From Polynucleobacter sp. UBA962 (GTDB lineage Bacteria > Pseudomonadota > Gammaproteobacteria > Burkholderiales > Burkholderiaceae), in assembly GCA_002292975.1 (NCBI GenBank), contig DBCI01000064.1:1-12845 (forward strand): 12,845 nt of DNA. The letters are read 5' to 3'. Numbering within the stretch: position 1 is the first letter of the stretch; each line of letters begins with the position of its first letter. The notes beneath the pieces are model-generated. The model did no database searches and was not told where the DNA came from. It saw nothing but the letters and a program-made list of their open reading frames with translations. This document shows positions 6,599-12,845 of the stretch, piece after piece. The translations under genes and the position numbers were made by a program.

Positions 6599-7870
6599 AT
6601 GAAAATTTTGTTAATCGGCTCTGGTGGGCGTGAGCATGCTTTAGCCTGGAAAATGGCACGCTCCCCTCGCGTTCAAAAAGTTTTTGTTGCTCCTGGTAAT
6701 GGCGGTACAGCAAACCAAAAACATGAGGGGATTGAAAATCTACCCATCTCTGATTTACAGGAACTGGCTGATTTTGCAAAACGCGAACAAATTGCCTTGA
6801 CCGTAGTAGGTCCTGAAGCTCCGCTTGCCGCTGGGATTGTGGATGTGTTTCGTAATCAAGGTCTTCGTATTTTTGGACCTACGCAATTAGCAGCGCAATT
6901 GGAATCATCGAAGGACTTTTCTAAGGCCTTCATGAAACGGCATGGTATTCCAACGGCAGACTATCAAACCTTTAGCAATGCGAGCGAGGCGCATAACTAT
7001 ATTGATCAAAAAGGGGCTCCTATTGTGATCAAGGCCGATGGCTTAGCGGCAGGCAAAGGCGTAGTGGTTGCCATGAGTCTGCCCGAGGCACATATGGCGG
7101 TAGATATGATGCTCTCCGATAATAAATTAGGTAATGCTGGTGCACGCGTTGTGATTGAAGAGTTCTTAATTGGCGAAGAGGCTAGCTTTATTGTTCTGGT
7201 CGATGGTAAGAATGTGGTACCGCTTGCCACTAGCCAAGATCACAAACGGTTGCACGATGGTGACCAAGGTCCCAATACAGGGGGCATGGGCGCTTACTCC
7301 CCTGCACCCGTAGTGACTCCTGAAATTCATGCTAGAGCAATGCGCGAGGTCATCATGCCGACTGTTCTTGGCATGAAAGCCGACGGCATTCCCTATACTG
7401 GATTTTTGTATGCCGGTTTGATGATTAGCCCAGATGGTCGCATTAAGACCTTGGAGTTCAATTGCCGTATGGGCGATCCAGAGACTCAACCCATCATGGC
7501 ACGTCTTGAAAGTGACTTAGTCAATGCGCTGGATAAGGCAATAGATGGCAAGCTTGATGAGGTTGAACTCAAATGGGATCGGCGCATTGCCTTAGGTGTT
7601 GTGCTAGCAGCCCATCAATATCCTGACACACCACGTTCAGGTGATCGCATCAGCGGTATTCCTGCTCCCACGAATGATCAAATTGTTTTTCATGCAGGCA
7701 CCAAGTTACACGATGGGAATTTGCTGACCTCGGGCGGTCGAGTGCTATGCGTCGTTGGCCTAGCTGATACAGTGAAGGCAGCCCAACAAAAGGCGTATTC
7801 TGCGGTTGAGCAGATTCATTTTGATGGCATGCAATACCGCAAAGATATTGGTTTTAGAGCGATCAAATAA
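6599..7870 (+). CDS. purD: Phosphoribosylamine-glycine ligase (GAR synthetase)
   Basis: PurD joins glycine to 5-phosphoribosylamine using ATP, the second step of de novo purine synthesis, in the cytoplasm. The 423 residues match the family (E. coli 429). The N-domain begins MKILLIGSGGREHALAWK and contains VVGPEAPLAAG (69-79). The ATP-grasp region includes IKADGLAAGKGVVVA (144-158) and DGDQGPNTGGMGAYSPAP (220-237). The metal-binding stretch EFNCRMGDPETQ is at 286-297. The C-terminal domain continues to GFRAIK with no sign of truncation. The start has a modest AGAAG-type site upstream. In this neighbourhood it stands apart from other pur genes, as is common in betaproteobacteria, and hemF follows after 12 bases, so the two are probably co-transcribed. 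Confidence 0.97.
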   Translation: MKILLIGSGGREHALAWKMARSPRVQKVFVAPGNGGTANQKHEGIENLPISDLQELADFAKREQIALTVVGPEAPLAAGIVDVFRNQGLRIFGPTQLAAQLESSKDFSKAFMKRHGIPTADYQTFSNASEAHNYIDQKGAPIVIKADGLAAGKGVVVAMSLPEAHMAVDMMLSDNKLGNAGARVVIEEFLIGEEASFIVLVDGKNVVPLATSQDHKRLHDGDQGPNTGGMGAYSPAPVVTPEIHARAMREVIMPTVLGMKADGIPYTGFLYAGLMISPDGRIKTLEFNCRMGDPETQPIMARLESDLVNALDKAIDGKLDEVELKWDRRIALGVVLAAHQYPDTPRSGDRISGIPAPTNDQIVFHAGTKLHDGNLLTSGGRVLCVVGLADTVKAAQQKAYSAVEQIHFDGMQYRKDIGFRAIK

Positions 7871-7882
7871 AAAAGGTGATTT

Positions 7883-8812
7883 ATGGCAACACGGATTGAT
7901 ACTCAAGCAGTAAAGAATTACTTACTGGGTCTACAAGATCGCATCACATCCGCAACTACAGCACTCGACGGCAAATCATTCGTAACTGACTCTTGGGAAA
8001 AGCCCAAGGACAGCAAACTTCAGGGTTACGGGCGCACCTGCATTCTTGAAAATGGCAATATTCTGGAAAAGGGTGGTGTTGGGTTCTCCCATGTAAGCGG
8101 TAATCAATTACCTCCTGCTGCCACCCAAAATCGCCCTGAGATTACTGGCAGAAGCTTCGAAGCCATGGGTGTCTCATTGGTGTTTCATCCACGCAACCCG
8201 AAAGCTCCAACTACGCATATGAATGTGCGCTGCTTTATTGCACAAGCCCCGGACCAGGATCCCGTTTGGTGGTTCGGTGGCGGCTTTGATCTCACCCCAT
8301 ACTATGGCGTGGATGCGGACTGTAAGCATTTTCATCAAACCGCTAAGGATGCTCTGGACCCTTTTGGTCCTGAGCTATATCCTCGCTTTAAGAAATGGTG
8401 CGATGAGTATTTCTATCTCAAACACCGTGATGAGCCACGTGGTATTGGTGGAATCTTCTTTGATGACTTTAACGAACTAGGGTTCGAGAAAAGTTTTGCG
8501 ATGATGCGATCAGTTGGCGACTCCTTGATCAAAGCATATTTACCAATCCTTGAGCGTCGTCATCAAGAGCCCTATAACCAAGCAGAGCGCGATTTTCAAG
8601 AATACCGCCGAGGACGTTATGTGGAATACAACCTAATCTTCGACCGCGGGACGATCTTTGGTTTGCAGTCTGGGGGCCGTTCGGAATCTATTTTAATGTC
8701 AATGCCGCCCGTTGTTACCTGGAAGTACAACTGGCAACCCCAAGCAGGAACCCCTGAGGCGCATTTGTATGAGCGCTACCTTAAGCCACGCGACTGGCTA
8801 GCTGAAGCATAG
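7883..8812 (+). CDS. hemF: Oxygen-dependent coproporphyrinogen III oxidase
   Basis: HemF oxidatively decarboxylates coproporphyrinogen III to protoporphyrinogen IX using molecular oxygen, a late step of haem synthesis in the cytoplasm. The product has 309 residues (E. coli 299). Family motifs are GGVGFSHV (64-71), [10 protein letters not shown] (132-141) and the long C-terminal signature starting [20 protein letters not shown] (247-266). Four conserved histidines (H102, H112, H151, H181) keep the same spacing as the E. coli metal/active-site set remembered as H96, H106, H145 and H175. A strong Shine-Dalgarno AAGGTGA precedes the ATG. Presence of the oxygen-dependent enzyme fits aerobic growth; an oxygen-independent HemN may exist elsewhere. 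It sits between purD and nadD with gaps of 12 and 11 bases. Confidence 0.97.
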   Translation: MATRIDTQAVKNYLLGLQDRITSATTALDGKSFVTDSWEKPKDSKLQGYGRTCILENGNILEKGGVGFSHVSGNQLPPAATQNRPEITGRSFEAMGVSLVFHPRNPKAPTTHMNVRCFIAQAPDQDPVWWFGGGFDLTPYYGVDADCKHFHQTAKDALDPFGPELYPRFKKWCDEYFYLKHRDEPRGIGGIFFDDFNELGFEKSFAMMRSVGDSLIKAYLPILERRHQEPYNQAERDFQEYRRGRYVEYNLIFDRGTIFGLQSGGRSESILMSMPPVVTWKYNWQPQAGTPEAHLYERYLKPRDWLAEA

Positions 8813-8823
8813 ACGAGAACGTA

Positions 8824-9522
8824 TTGAACAAAGTCATTGGCATACTGGGTGGAACCTTTGATCCCCCACATTGGGGTCATATCCGCTTAGCAGAGCATTT
8901 TTCTAGAGTACTCGTATTAGATGAGCTCATTTGGCTTCCTAGTGGCGAACCTTGGCAAAAAGGCGCCCACATTACCCCTGCAAAAGACCGTCTTGCGATG
9001 ACGATGGCAGCAGCAGATGTTTTAAGGGAAGAGTTTCAAACGAAGCACATTAGTACTGTGGTCACTGTTGATCCAATGGAAATCGATCGCAGTGGTTCTA
9101 GCTATACGATCGATAGTGCCAAAGAGTTCCGCCAACAATTTGGTCCTGATGTCTCCCTAATTTGGTTAATGGGTGCAGACAGTTTCCTGCAACTCTATAC
9201 CTGGAATGATTGGCGCGACCTTAGTCGCTATATACATTTAGCGGTTGCTAGCCGGCCGCCCTACTCGATTCAGAAACAACTAATAGATCATCCACCTCTT
9301 CAAGCCTACTATTTAGACCATCAAACTAAGTTAGCCCATGATCTTTGTTCTAAAGCCTCTGGGTTAATTTATCTAGATGAGCAACTGTCGATTGATCTTG
9401 CCTCAAGCAGCCTGCGTCCTTTACTTTCCTCTAACAATACCGCTAATCGCATTCAAGAATGGCTCCCTAAATCTATACATGCTCTCATCCTCAAAAAGGG
9501 TCTTTACCAGTCAACAAGGTAA
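8824..9522 (+). CDS. nadD: Nicotinate-nucleotide adenylyltransferase, TTG start
   Basis: NadD transfers AMP from ATP to nicotinate mononucleotide to make deamido-NAD, the penultimate step of NAD synthesis. The 232-residue product carries the nucleotidyltransferase signature GGTFDPPHWGH (9-19) at the N-terminus, the central LMGADSFLQLYTWNDW stretch, and near the C-terminus SSSLRP (194-199), equivalent to the family's ISSTxIR motif. The start codon is TTG: no ATG or GTG lies between the hemF stop and the essential GGTFDP motif in this frame, and TTG places the motif at the normal distance from the N-terminus. A GAGAA sequence at 8815-8819, five bases before TTG, can serve as ribosome-binding site. 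The nadD-rsfS-rlmH order is widely conserved. The stop lies one base before the first candidate rsfS ATG. Confidence 0.95.
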   Translation: MNKVIGILGGTFDPPHWGHIRLAEHFSRVLVLDELIWLPSGEPWQKGAHITPAKDRLAMTMAAADVLREEFQTKHISTVVTVDPMEIDRSGSSYTIDSAKEFRQQFGPDVSLIWLMGADSFLQLYTWNDWRDLSRYIHLAVASRPPYSIQKQLIDHPPLQAYYLDHQTKLAHDLCSKASGLIYLDEQLSIDLASSSLRPLLSSNNTANRIQEWLPKSIHALILKKGLYQSTR

Positions 9523-9523
9523 G

Positions 9524-9925
9524 ATGGCGATAAATATGGATATTCGTAAACTGCAACGCACCATCATTGATGCTCTCGAAGATGTTAAAGCTCAAGACAT
9601 TCGCGTCTATGACACCAGCAAACTCAGTGAGCTATTTGATCGTGTGGTGATTGCAACTGGCAGTAGTAATCGGCAAACCCGCTCTCTTGCATTTTCAGTC
9701 AAAGAAAGTGTGAAAGAAAAAGGGGGCGAGGTTATCTCGATCGAGGGCCTGGAAACTGGTGAATGGGTCCTTGTTGACTGCGGCGATATTGTTGTTCATA
9801 TTTTGCAACCGATGCTACGCTCCTACTATCAGCTTGAGGGTATTTGGGGCGATAAGCCGGTTCGGGTTAAGTTAAGCGGCCCCAAAAAACTCGTCAAGGC
9901 AAGTGAAGCGCCTGACGACGACTAA
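9524..9925 (+). CDS. rsfS: Ribosomal silencing factor RsfS (Iojap family)
   Basis: RsfS binds ribosomal protein uL14 on the 50S subunit and blocks joining of the 30S subunit, dampening translation in stationary phase or starvation. The Iojap-like domain covers most of the protein: LQRTIIDALEDVKAQDI, DRVVIATGSSNRQTRSLA, GLETGEWVLVDCGDIVVHI and YYQLEGIW. From the ATG at 9524 the protein has 133 residues; from the ATG at 9536 (MDIRKLQRT, the start that aligns best with relatives) it has 129. AAGG at 9516-9519 favours 9524 by spacing, so the choice is open. The frame stays open far upstream into nadD, but that extension is not conserved-looking and was left out. A C-terminal tail beyond the domain (GPKKLVKASEAPDDD) is basic then acidic and goes past the E. 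coli length of 105. Confidence 0.93.
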   Translation: MAINMDIRKLQRTIIDALEDVKAQDIRVYDTSKLSELFDRVVIATGSSNRQTRSLAFSVKESVKEKGGEVISIEGLETGEWVLVDCGDIVVHILQPMLRSYYQLEGIWGDKPVRVKLSGPKKLVKASEAPDDD

Positions 9926-9928
9926 GGT

Positions 9929-10372
9929 ATGCGTTTACTGATTATTGCAGTAGGTCACAAAATGCCCGATTGGGTCAGTACTGCATGCCATGAATATAGC
10001 AAGCGTATGCCCCCCGATTGCGCTATTGAGCTCAAAGAAATCAAACCGGATACCAGTCCCGCTAAAGAAGCGGTCAAAATCCGTGCAGCCATTCCGAAAA
10101 ATGCGTGGGTAATTGCTCTCGATGAACATGGCAAAGACATGAACACTAAAGAGCTTGCGAATCAATTAACGTACTGGCGAGATACTGGCAAAGATAGTGT
10201 ATTTTTGATTGGTGGCGCAGACGGTTTGGATACCACTCTAAAATCAAACGATATACCGTTGTGGCGTCTTTCAAGCTTGACTCTGCCCCATGCTTTTGCA
10301 AGACTCCTACTAATCGAACAACTCTATCGTGCCTGGACAATTTTGCAAGGCCATCCCTATCATCGCGAATAA
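9929..10372 (+). CDS. rlmH: 23S rRNA (pseudouridine1915-N3)-methyltransferase RlmH
   Basis: RlmH is a SPOUT-class methyltransferase that uses S-adenosylmethionine to methylate pseudouridine 1915 in helix 69 of 23S rRNA, acting on assembled 70S ribosomes. The product has 147 residues (E. coli 155). It begins MRLLIIAVGHKMPDWV and contains ALDEHGK, the cofactor-knot motif FLIGGADGLD, and the C-terminal LTLPHAFARLLLIEQLYRAW ending in the family hallmark HPYHRE. The start ATG is three bases after the rsfS stop, and an AAGG overlapping that stop is very close to the ATG, which suggests translational coupling. The rsfS-rlmH pair is one of the most conserved neighbour pairs in bacteria; both act on the large subunit near the intersubunit face. 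Confidence 0.97.
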   Translation: MRLLIIAVGHKMPDWVSTACHEYSKRMPPDCAIELKEIKPDTSPAKEAVKIRAAIPKNAWVIALDEHGKDMNTKELANQLTYWRDTGKDSVFLIGGADGLDTTLKSNDIPLWRLSSLTLPHAFARLLLIEQLYRAWTILQGHPYHRE

Positions 10373-10386
10373 GATGTCAACTCGAT

Positions 10387-11058
10387 ATGAAATATGACTT
10401 CATTTATCTCGCTTCACAAAGTCCCCGTCGGCAAGAACTGCTAAAGCAAATTGGGGTCCGCTTTGAATTGCTCTTACCCAGTCATTATGAAAATGCTGAA
10501 GCCTTAGAACTGCCCATGGCTAATGAAAAAGCGATTGACTATGTTCAACGAGTCACATTATTAAAAAGTATGGCAGCACTGCACCGCTGGCAATTACTGC
10601 ATCAGAGTAATCCGAAACTTGTATGGGCACCAATCGTCTGTGCCGATACCACAGTCAGTTTGTCTGGATCGCCAGCTACTGAGATACTCGGCAAACCAAC
10701 GGATGTCACCCATGCCACTGAAATGCTCAATATGCTTAGCGGTAAAATCCATCATGTCTATAGTGCTGTCGCTATTACGCGGGATGAAACAACGCCTGCC
10801 CATTGCGTTGTACAAAAATCTCAGGTTCAGTTCAAAGAGTTGAGCCCCCACCAAATACATGCTTATGTTGGTACTGGTGAGGCACTGGGCAAAGCGGGTG
10901 CCTATGGAATTCAAGGCATGGCCGCAAGTTTTATTCAGACAATCCAGGGCAGCTATAGCGGTATCATGGGGCTTCCCTTATACGAAACTTCAGAACTTTT
11001 AAAAGAAGCGAATGTCCATTTTGGTTTAAGCACAAATGAGCCAAGAAATCCTCATTAA
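10387..11058 (+). CDS. maf: Maf-family nucleoside triphosphate pyrophosphatase (YhdE-like)
   Basis: Maf/YhdE-type enzymes hydrolyse dTTP, UTP and some modified nucleotides to monophosphates and are thought to keep damaged or excess nucleotides out of nucleic acids. The 223-residue product starts near the hallmark LASQSPRRQELL (8-19). It has CADTTV (85-90, D87 the likely catalytic aspartate), EILGKP (99-104), SGKIHHVYSAVAI (118-130) and GKAGAYGIQG (168-177), then GSYSGIMGLPLYET. The frame extends upstream into rlmH, but the first sensible start is the ATG at 10387, 14 bases after the rlmH stop and just before the conserved motif. The upstream site is weak (AAGATG). Its 3' end overlaps rng by 23 bases; maf next to rng is also the arrangement in E. 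coli (yhdE-rng). Substrate choice within the Maf family is inferred from this context. Confidence 0.94.
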   Translation: MKYDFIYLASQSPRRQELLKQIGVRFELLLPSHYENAEALELPMANEKAIDYVQRVTLLKSMAALHRWQLLHQSNPKLVWAPIVCADTTVSLSGSPATEILGKPTDVTHATEMLNMLSGKIHHVYSAVAITRDETTPAHCVVQKSQVQFKELSPHQIHAYVGTGEALGKAGAYGIQGMAASFIQTIQGSYSGIMGLPLYETSELLKEANVHFGLSTNEPRNPH

Positions 11059-12499
11059 CATCACACCCCAAGAGACTCGGGTTGCCATCATCGAACAAAA
11101 TGCGGTTCAAGAGCTGCATATTGAACGTACTCGGCAACGTGGCATTGTGAGTAATATTTATCTAGCAAAAGTAGTTCGTGTACTCCCGGGTATGCAGTCA
11201 GCCTTTATTGATATTGGCCTGGATCGTGCGGCATTTATTCATTTCAATGACCTCGGCGATCACCCCGCAGGGGGACAAATCGAGAAGATCCTCTTTGAAG
11301 GACAAACTCTTCTAGTACAGGTTCTAAAAGATCCCTTAGGCACCAAAGGGGCTCGACTTACTCGTCAAATTAGTATTGCGGGCCGTAATTTAGTTTATCT
11401 CCCCCAAGATCATCGCTCACTGGGCACTGAAATCCATATCGGCATCTCCCAAAAAATTGAGGTGCCGGAAGAGCGCGAGGCCTTAAAAAATCGATTAAAG
11501 GGCCTAATCCCCGCTGATGAAAGTGGCGGCATCATTGTCCGCACCAGTGCTGGGGTTGCTAGTGATGAGACCTTGATTGCTGACCTCAAATACCTGCGTA
11601 CTACCTGGCAAGGTATTTTGCAGGCATCCAAAGAAAAGGCTGCGCCTGCCTTGCTTCATCAGGATTTAAGTCTTGCCAAAAGGGTGTTACGTGACATGGC
11701 TGGTCCAGAAACCACGCAAATTCGTGTTGATTCTGCGGAGAACTTTGAGCGCTTGAGTCAATTTGCTCAAACCTTTACTCCCCAACTGAGTTCTAAATTA
11801 GTTTTATATCGGGGTGAGCGCGCCCTCTTTGATTTATTTGATATTGAATCTGAGATTAGCAAAGCATTAGGAAGACGTGTAGACCTTAAGTCTGGTGGTT
11901 ATCTCATGATTGACCAAACCGAATCCATGACCACGATTGATGTCAATACAGGGAGTTTTGTGGGAGCGCGTAATCTAGATGACACAGTCTTCAAGACGAA
12001 TCTGGAAGCCGCTCAAGCCATTGCCCGCCAACTACGCTTACGTAATCTTGGAGGCATCATCATTATCGATTTTATTGATATGAGCCAAGCTGATCATCGG
12101 GAGGCTGTGCTGAATGAACTTAATAAAAATCTTGCTAGAGATCATGTCCGCACTAACGTGAATAGCTTTTCGTCACTTGGTTTAATCGAAATGACCCGCA
12201 AACGAACCCGCGAGTCTTTATCTCATATTCTGTGCGAACCCTGCGCTATCTGCAATGGCAAGGGAGAAGTAAAAACCCCTCAAACTGTTTGTTACGAAAT
12301 CTTACGTGAGATTGTTAGGGAACACAGGCAGTTCAATCCAAAAGAATTTCGGATAGTAGCATCGCCCGATGTAATTGACCTATTTTTAGAAGAAGAGAAC
12401 CAATTTCTGGCAATGCTTGGTGACTTTGTACAAAAACCCATTCGGCTTCAGGCTGAGGCAGGCTTTAAACAAGAGCAATACGATATTGTTCTAAATTAA
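11036..12499 (+). CDS. rng: Ribonuclease G
   Basis: RNase G is an endoribonuclease that trims the 5' end of 16S rRNA and degrades some mRNAs. The 487 residues match E. coli RNase G (489) and are too short for RNase E, as the C-terminal scaffold domain is absent. The start ILINITPQETRVAIIE and RGIVSNIYLAKVVRVLPGMQ lead into an S1 RNA-binding domain (about 35-115). The catalytic DNase I-like domain carries the metal-binding aspartates in MTTIDVNTGSF (D302) and IIIIDFIDM (D345). The zinc-link cysteines are in CEPCAICNGKGE (C400, C403, C406). The ATG at 11036 is inside maf, 23 bases before its stop, with no strong Shine-Dalgarno, so coupled translation is likely. It is the last gene of the plus-strand run, converging on msbA with seven bases between stops and no visible intrinsic terminator. 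Confidence 0.96.
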   Translation: MSQEILINITPQETRVAIIEQNAVQELHIERTRQRGIVSNIYLAKVVRVLPGMQSAFIDIGLDRAAFIHFNDLGDHPAGGQIEKILFEGQTLLVQVLKDPLGTKGARLTRQISIAGRNLVYLPQDHRSLGTEIHIGISQKIEVPEEREALKNRLKGLIPADESGGIIVRTSAGVASDETLIADLKYLRTTWQGILQASKEKAAPALLHQDLSLAKRVLRDMAGPETTQIRVDSAENFERLSQFAQTFTPQLSSKLVLYRGERALFDLFDIESEISKALGRRVDLKSGGYLMIDQTESMTTIDVNTGSFVGARNLDDTVFKTNLEAAQAIARQLRLRNLGGIIIIDFIDMSQADHREAVLNELNKNLARDHVRTNVNSFSSLGLIEMTRKRTRESLSHILCEPCAICNGKGEVKTPQTVCYEILREIVREHRQFNPKEFRIVASPDVIDLFLEEENQFLAMLGDFVQKPIRLQAEAGFKQEQYDIVLN

Positions 12500-12506
12500 G
12501 ACCGTC

Positions 12507-12845
12507 CTAAGAATTTACTTCACTAAATTGCAAACGGTGCAGTCCTGCGTATAGGCCATTTTTAGCCATCAACTCTTGGTGCGAACCATATTCCACAATC
12601 TCACCATGATCAAGAACCGCAATTCGATCGGCATGCTCAATGGTTGATAAACGATGTGCAATCACCAAAGTTGTGCGCCCTGCCATTAAACGATCGAGCG
12701 CTTCTTGAACTTGCCGCTCCGACTCAGAATCCAGTGCAGAAGTTGCCTCATCCAAAATCAGGATAGGCGCATCCTTATAAATTGCCCGTGCAATTGCTAA
12801 GCGTTGGCGCTGTCCACCCGATAAGCGATTACCGTTATCCCCAAC
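12507..12845 (-). CDS. msbA: Lipid A export ABC transporter MsbA, C-terminal ATPase part only
   Basis: MsbA is a homodimeric half-transporter that flips lipid A-core from the inner to the outer leaflet of the inner membrane using ATP. Only the last 112 residues lie in the window; the frame is open to the edge, so the membrane domain and Walker A are outside. Visible are the ABC signature [15 protein letters not shown], the Walker B region [12 protein letters not shown] with its catalytic Glu, and the H-loop [15 protein letters not shown]. The tail LHRLQF resembles that of E. coli MsbA (LHKMQF). Other type I exporter half-transporters share these ATPase motifs, so the name rests on the D-loop, the tail and resemblance to E. 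coli MsbA; moderate certainty. The stop is TAG, seven bases from the convergent rng stop. Confidence 0.82.
   Translation of the reverse strand, partial: VGDNGNRLSGGQRQRLAIARAIYKDAPILILDEATSALDSESERQVQEALDRLMAGRTTLVIAHRLSTIEHADRIAVLDHGEIVEYGSHQELMAKNGLYAGLHRLQFSEVNS

Noticed and set aside
7166..7489. A 107-codon minus-strand frame inside purD
   Set aside because: It is a shadow of the strongly conserved purD reading frame, with no recognisable domain and no independent start signal.
10261..10386. An N-terminal extension of maf by 42 codons into rlmH
   Set aside because: The extra residues lie opposite the conserved rlmH C-terminus in another frame and precede the normal Maf N-terminus; the ATG at 10387 fits the family.
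10594..10914. A 106-codon minus-strand frame inside maf
   Set aside because: It lies wholly opposite a conserved Maf coding region and shows no family features.
1..12845. CRISPR arrays, insertion sequences, toxin-antitoxin or defence genes
   Set aside because: No regularly spaced repeats, transposase motifs, or unassigned open frames of useful size were seen; conserved genes account for almost all the sequence.

Overview
This window is a block of bacterial core chromosome. It carries a dense set of housekeeping genes with short intergenic gaps, a base composition that by eye looks moderate (below 50% G+C), and no visible mobile elements. The gene order (pepA divergent from lptF-lptG; yebC-purD-hemF-nadD-rsfS-rlmH-maf-rng) and the protein sequences point to a betaproteobacterium of the Burkholderiaceae. 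The moderate G+C makes a Polynucleobacter-like freshwater bacterium the best guess. This assignment is inference from gene order and sequence feel; no database was searched.

Layout. Positions 1-1241 (minus) hold most of leucyl aminopeptidase pepA, cut by the window edge. A 76-base divergent spacer separates it from lptF and lptG (1318-3584, plus, ATGA overlap), the two membrane subunits of the LPS-extracting ABC transporter. Fourteen bases later comes a CysB-type LysR regulator (3598-4539). It ends one base before the encoded CCA end of a convergent tRNA-Leu(CAA) gene (4541-4625, minus). A 107-base spacer containing an imperfect inverted repeat follows, then a QorA-type quinone oxidoreductase (4733-5719, minus). 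A 138-base divergent promoter region leads into a tightly packed plus-strand run: yebC, purD, hemF, nadD, rsfS, rlmH, maf and rng (5858-12499). Seven bases after rng, and convergent to it, is the 3' end of msbA, the lipid A flippase (12507-12845, minus, cut by the window edge).

How the genes work together. lptFG and msbA both serve lipopolysaccharide export: MsbA flips core-lipid A across the inner membrane and LptF/LptG, with LptB and LptC from elsewhere, extract LPS towards the outer membrane. The yebC-to-rng run mixes ribosome and RNA functions (YebC, RsfS, RlmH, RNase G) with cofactor and nucleotide metabolism (PurD, HemF, NadD) and nucleotide-pool sanitation (Maf). Gaps of 3-21 bases and one 23-base overlap suggest one long operon. 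CysB would control sulfur assimilation genes elsewhere.

I found no previously undescribed system. Every substantial stretch is accounted for by a recognisable conserved gene, and no gene-free stretch exceeds 138 bases. The points worth a second look are small: an inverted repeat upstream of the tRNA, the near-abutting cysB/tRNA convergence, a TTG start for nadD, a conservative substitution in the CysB effector pocket, possible paired promoter elements, and start-site questions.
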